A stretch of DNA of 64,000 nt from Chinchilla lanigera (taxonomy: Eukaryota; Chordata; Mammalia; Rodentia; Chinchillidae): NCBI RefSeq assembly GCF_000276665.1, contig NW_004955463.1, positions 6,950,040-7,014,039 of the forward strand, read 5' to 3'. The position numbers and the translations under genes were made by a program. The stretch's first letter is position 1, and every line of letters begins with the position of its first letter. The notes below the pieces were generated by a model, which saw nothing but the letters and a program-made list of their open reading frames with translations, ran no database searches and was not told the DNA's origin. Positions 59,401-64,000 of the stretch are shown in pieces.

Positions 59401-60427
59401 TTTCTGCCTAGAAACTGCCATGCCTTCCCTTCTGCCAGGCATTTAGTGTGTGGAGGTGAGTCAGTCTCCACATAAGCTGGGTTTGGCATCTTTTGCTGCT
59501 ATGGTTACCCTAATATACTAGTTTCCCATTCCCAGTGTCCAGAGCAGAAGCTGGTTGTCAGAAGTATTTCTGTTCAACCTTCTGTTTCAGCTCTTCCTTT
59601 TACAATGTACCCAAGATAGTCTGTCTCCATGAGCCTGCAACTGTCACAGAACTCCACTACTACCTGCTACTTGTTAGCCTTGTATAGGGGGAATGGTGGG
59701 AATTCTCTGACATTCTCATGAAGCCTAGTCTTAGGCAAGAACTGAGTTGCAGGGTGTGACCTTTTCAGTGCTCCTGCCCTTCCTTTTCTGCTAAAGTTCT
59801 AACACAGCACATATTCCTGTTCCTACCTCAAGCGTAGGTGCTTTTCTTTCAGGTGACTTCCCCACATTGGGTTTAGGTTTTTGTCTCATAGCACAGAACA
59901 AAGGGAGAAGCACTTAGAGAGCTTCATGTCTTTCCAGAAGTGTATACTCTACCCTCCGCTAAGACCATCTGATACGAGACACCTAAGGACCTCCACACTA
60001 GACTCCATCTCTTGTAAGAATCCAATGAGGTCTACAGAAAAAAGCCTGTGAGCAGGCAAGGTGATCTCTTGCTAGTTCACCCTCAGTCTTTAGCAGTTCA
60101 TTAAGAATTTAAACTGAATTCTGATTGGTGTTCATTTTGTCCATCTCAGGTAAACAAGTACTGGTGTCCATCTTTTCTTGGGGGTGCCGTCTTGTCTTAG
60201 AGCTTGGGTTAGGTGGTTGTCTTGCAACCTCAGCTTTCTGATGAATTCAAGAAATCTGTAAATTTTCAGATTATCACTCTCTTCACTGTAAGTACAAGAT
60301 TGTTTTCTCTAACTCCATTCTAAGAGGAATCTAGAGCTCCCCCAAAACCTAAATTTTTAGCCAAACTTAAAAGACAATGTGATGAATATGGCTAGCTCTG
60401 CTTGTCACACGTATATATGAAACAGTA

Positions 60428-60612
60428 TAGCTGGACAAAGTGGCACATACTTGTAATCCCAGCACTCTGAGAAGCTGAGAGAGGAGGGTTCCAAGTTCAA
60501 GCTCATCTTGGGCAACTAAGCAACTCCCCGTCTCAGAATATAAAAAGGGCTGGGGATGTAATCAGTGCCAATGCCCTGGGTTCAACACTCCCCACTGGGT
60601 TCAACACCCAAT
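60428..60612 (+). repeat. Composite B1-ID SINE
   Basis: gctggacaaagtggcacata ... taatcccagcactctgagaa, then gggctggggatgtaatcagt ... ccctgggttcaacactcccc with a small internal repeat of cactgggttcaaca. Confidence 0.75.
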
Positions 60613-60844
60613 GGATTGTAGAGGGTGGGACAACTTCCAACTCCATCTCAAAAACAACTAATCCAATATAGCACACAAAACTAAAATTTTAATATTTATC
60701 TACACTGTTGTGGGAAGTGTCATATAAAAGAATAGTTCTGGCATTTGACCATAAATTTGTTAAGTTCTAACTTAACAACACGTGAAAATTGTACTTAGAA
60801 TAAGCACTATATGATATAACTTTGTAACAATTTAACTGTGTACT

Positions 60845-60968
60845 AGGGGCTGGGGATTTAGCTCAGCGGCAAAAGGGCCTGCCTGGCAAGCGCAAGGTCG
60901 TGAGTTCAGTTCCTGGTACCGGAGAAAAACCAAAACAAAACAAAACAAAACAAAACAAAACAAAACAA
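60845..60968 (+). repeat. ID SINE with (AAAAC)n tail
   Basis: aggggctggggatttagctc ... cgtgagttcagttcctggta, tail of AAAAC repeats. Flanked by aactgtgtact at 60834-60844 and 60969-60979. Confidence 0.95.
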
Positions 60969-61307
60969 AACTGTGTACTTCTCTCTGTATAGACACAAAA
61001 GGTAAAGGGGGGGAGTACAGATAATAAAAACATCTTTTATTCATTAGTTAACTTAATTCAATATACTTTTAACCAAACCTCTGTTAGTAGCACTGCAAAA
61101 TTATAGCTCCTCGAAGACTGAAACTACTTTCTGACATGTACATATGTTTACTTACTACAAGTCTCTTATGACATAATCATAGAGGCAATAACAGTAGAAT
61201 AGTGACATTAATAATCTAAAAAAACTAATTTTGTACAACCCAAAATAGTACACAACACAATAAAGTTTTGTGACACAATGGAACTGAAAATGAATTAAAT
61301 TTAAACC

Positions 61308-61512
61308 AGGTGCAGTAGCAAACATCTGTAATTCCAGCTACTAAGTAGGTAAGGCAGGAAGCTCTCAAGTTCAAGGCCAGCCTGGTCAACTTAGCAAGAC
61401 TCTATCTCAAAAAAAAAAATTTTTTTTTTAATGGGAGGCTATAGCTCAGTGGTAGAGTACTTGCCTAGCATACAAAAGAATTTAGGTTCAATCTGTGGCA
61501 CTGCAAAAACAT
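61308..61512 (+). repeat. Composite B1-ID SINE
   Basis: aaaccaggtgcagtagcaaa ... gttcaaggccagcctggtca ... ctctatctcaaaaa, then ggctatagctcagtggtaga ... ttaggttcaatctgtggcac. Confidence 0.8.
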
Positions 61513-61757
61513 TATAAAGTAAATAAAAATAAAAACACTCATTACTGGCAAAAGTTTGAAAACATGGATGGCTTCTCATATACTACTGTGAAAGTGTAAA
61601 CTGATCTAAAGTTATGGTGGACTAACATATGTACACTTACCAACTCCGCACAATGAATGCATTCATTAGGTATTTCAGACATGTAGTAATTTAAAATATG
61701 TTTACAAGGACATTTGCCAAGGTGCTGAAAATTTATCTATCTTTTGATCCAACAATT

Positions 61758-61935
61758 CTACTTTGAGAAAATATGCATATATGTGGTATGATTGAAAAAA
61801 CAGTGAGTGTTTAAATTTTTAAGAGAATTTTTCGTTTCTTTAAAAGAACTTCTGAAGCAGTTCTGGAAGTCCTCCTTCATGAGGGCCTTTTCATGGTTGC
61901 CTTGATGTCCTAATTGATTCAAACCACTTACTGAA
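61758..61935 (-). repeat. Mariner-like transposase relic (tentative)
   Basis: The - strand frame contains GHQGNHEKALMKEDFQNCFR, a pattern that recurs (KEDF-NCFRK) on the + strand at 62075. I believe this belongs to an old mariner-type repeat but cannot confirm it. Confidence 0.35.
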
Positions 61936-62074
61936 ATATCTGTCAAATAAAAATATTATGCTGTGTCCTCCCACCCTATGCACCCAATCTGGCACCATGT
62001 GATGTGAGGGTCTTCTCCAAAGTATAAATTATCACGAAAGGTAAATGTTTTGAATCAGTTCAGGACAGCACAAC

Positions 62075-62245
62075 TGAAGACACTCACAAAAGAGGACTTC
62101 GAGAACTGCTTCAGAAAGCAGCAAGGATGACAGGGATAATGGTGTTTGAACCAAAAGGGATGTCTTGAGAGGGATTAATGGCAATGTATCTTTTACTGCA
62201 ATTTTTTAAAATTTAAGAATACACTATGTTCTGATCACACCTCAT
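62075..62245 (+). repeat. Mariner-like transposase relic (tentative)
   Basis: gaagacactcacaaaagagg, cttcgagaactgcttcagaa and tgttctgatcacacctc follow the same order as at 4350-4490; the implied frame has several stops. Confidence 0.4.
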
Positions 62246-62574
62246 ACATACTTGTTCAAGGACTAAGCATTATTTATATCAGCATACAACAAAAAATAAA
62301 ATGTTTCTATCTACAGGGGAAAGGCAGGAAAGGGGGAAGAGGAAAAAAAAAGAAATAAGCTACAATGTGTACAAGTAACCACTTCCAAGATGACTGTAAC
62401 TGCATGAACTCCAAACATGTACTAACAAAAATTGAAAAATAACTTTCTGTCTATAGAAGGTTAGAAAAGCTGCATCACACAGATCTACAAAATGGAATAC
62501 CATAGAACCACTAAACAATAATGATCTAAAGCAACATCTGAGCCTAACGGTAAGGACTTAAAAATGGTAGGTAT

Positions 62575-62660
62575 AGGGCCAGGGAGATAGCTCAGTGGCA
62601 CAAGTGCCTGCCTGGCAAGTGCAAGGTCCTGAGTTCAATTCTCAGAACCAAAAAAAAAAA
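62575..62660 (+). repeat. ID SINE with target-site duplication
   Basis: agggccagggagatagctca ... cctgagttcaattctcagaa, A tail. Flanks ggtaggtat (62566) and ggtagctat (62661). Confidence 0.92.
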
Positions 62661-62830
62661 GGTAGCTATTAGCAGGACTCTTGAACTCAAAGGACAAAAA
62701 TGAAATTTTTTAAGTTTTCAGTCAAAAACACACATTCCTAGGACTGTGGGGAAAGTCAGTAAGGCACTGGAATTCTCATTAGGAACACTGAAAACCCATT
62801 ATTCCTGCAAAAAAAATTACTGCAAATAAT

Positions 62831-62888
62831 TAGCTTTAGACTGATAATATGGTTCTTTAGACTAGCTTTAGACTGATAATATGGTTCT
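62831..62888. repeat. Short tandem duplication, 32-base unit
   Basis: tagctttagactgataatat plus ggttct occurs at 62831 and again at 62863 without mismatch; about 1.8 copies. Confidence 0.95.
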
Positions 62889-63065
62889 GCTTCTTTGTTC
62901 TCCATCTAATGAAATACATACAGAACTACAAAATGATGATGAGACAGGTAAGTAAGTAAGTAGTCAGATAAAGATTAAAATTAGTATCCTGGATACTATA
63001 TTTCCAATACTACTGACACTGTTGTATTCTTACAGTGTGCCAAATGCTACCAAGCTCCAGTTTTT

Positions 63066-63089
63066 ACACACACACACACACACACACAC
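63066..63089. repeat. (CA)n microsatellite
   Basis: About 12 CA units. Confidence 0.95.
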
Positions 63090-63149
63090 TCACTTAATCC
63101 TCATAAAATAAGGTAAGGGATTCCCAGTATCAAAAAGAAAAAAAAATGA

Positions 63150-63275
63150 GGTAAGGATACCACTGTTCTCATTTACAGGTGAAGAATCTCAGAGAGAAAA
63201 GATCTTGAGCAAACCAACAAGAACAGGAGCTGGAGTCACAGTGTGACTCCTGCACTGTCCTCTAATCACTGCATG
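63150..63275 (+). repeat. MIR SINE relic
   Basis: ctcatttacaggtgaagaat, cagagagaaaagatcttgag, ggagctggagtcacagtgtg and gactcctgcactgtcc follow MIR order. Confidence 0.6.
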
Positions 63276-64000
63276 TGCACTGGCTCCGAGTAAGATCCTG
63301 ACTTCAGGAAACACTGCCAATGCCTCTGTATAACAAGGTGTATGCCTAGGTCCAACTACTTTGTGTTTACTTCTCTATCGGATTTTTAAAAACCACTATA
63401 TGGTAAACTATGTCTTTACTCAAGCTATACTCATTTTAGGACGTACTTTTATTACTACAGAACCAAGGGTGAATCTTCAATGTGCCTGAAAACCTACTTT
63501 CCTCTCTGTGGCTAAGACTGCCACCTAATGGGCCCAAAGCAAACATCATCAGCATCAGTACAATCAAAACAAAGCTTGTTGAGAAGCAAAAATGCTTACT
63601 GAGAAAATACCAACTAATAAACAATACCAGTTTATATTAAACTGAGCTCACAATCCAATTCTGATACATGTATGTGTGTATAAACAAAGTACATTATGTA
63701 CTGTTTTAATACTTCATTTTCTACAAATACACAGTGCATACTGTATATAGAATTATTTTCCTTTCGAAATCAAAAGCCTGTGTTTGCATTTTTCAGAATT
63801 TAGCCAAGAGTCCTGTACCACTTATGGAAAATGCCAGTTATGATTTATAACTGCCAACACATCACAGCCATCCACAGCTATAACATATTTACTGTTACTT
63901 TACACATAAAGGTCAACAGCTATTTCACTTATATTCTGTTTATAACTGTGTCTGACAATTTATAACAATTCAAAGAAATTTTAAAAATATAAATCAAGCC

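Larger units (their letters stand above)
53724..64000 (-). other. GTF2E2: GTF2E2 intron (upstream of the penultimate exon)
   Basis: The next upstream exon should encode the stretch ending Gln-Phe-Ser-Val-Asp-Glu; I did not find it here. The DNA is AT-rich and packed with repeats: composite SINEs, L1 fragments on both strands, a MaLR-type LTR, B1 and ID elements and CA/GT microsatellites. Stretches at 54100-55340 and 62670-64000 are mostly unremarkable, apart from a MIR relic at about 63150-63275. Confidence 0.75.

Noticed and set aside
1..64000. Search for CRISPR arrays, operons, phage or bacterial defence systems
   Set aside because: All positive evidence is vertebrate; the repeats are SINEs, LINEs, LTRs and microsatellites, with no regularly spaced direct repeats.

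Overview
This is a piece of a mammalian nuclear genome, most likely from a rodent outside the mouse/rat group. The evidence is: vertebrate exon/intron structure with GT-AG splice sites; many tRNA-derived ID SINEs in both orientations, often with clear target-site duplications (TSDs); B1-type SINEs; composite B1+ID elements; a rodent L1; MaLR/ERV3 and ERV1 LTRs. Composite B1-ID elements with muted B2/B4 presence fit squirrel-related, beaver-related or hystricognath rodents; the species cannot be fixed from sequence alone.

Two protein-coding genes can be proven, and they converge tail to tail. On the + strand is the 3' half of RBPMS (RNA-binding protein with multiple splicing). An internal coding exon (20354-20484) is followed by two alternative C-terminal exons. 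One is at 23115, with its own stop codon and polyadenylation signal, and makes the 219-residue-type tail. The other is at 35100-35169 and makes the 196-residue-type tail; its transcript probably ends in a 3'UTR-only exon at 44172-44285. On the - strand are the last two coding exons of GTF2E2 (TFIIE beta subunit) at 53608-53723 and 51224-51340, with the 3'UTR running to about 50835. The order RBPMS(+) then GTF2E2(-) is that of human chromosome 8p12.

Layout: 1-20353 is the 3' part of a long RBPMS intron (L1, MIR, ID and B1 elements and a local duplication at 1.7/2.9 kb). 20354-44285 carries the RBPMS 3' exons, with a complete old MaLR retroelement (28318-30859) in the intron between the alternative exons. 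About 44290-50830 is the intergenic gap. 50835-53723 holds the GTF2E2 3' exons; their 2.3 kb intron contains three separate transposons (a TA-flanked DNA transposon, a solo ERV1 LTR with a 4-bp TSD, and a short hAT-type element). 53724-64000 is a further GTF2E2 intron filled by nested L1, LTR and SINE insertions.

No prokaryotic-style system, CRISPR array or operon is present. I found no convincing new gene system. The most interesting signals are the RBPMS alternative 3' end architecture with a dense run of CAC motifs (the RBPMS binding motif) just after the shared exon, and several transposon insertions whose boundaries and TSDs can be read directly.
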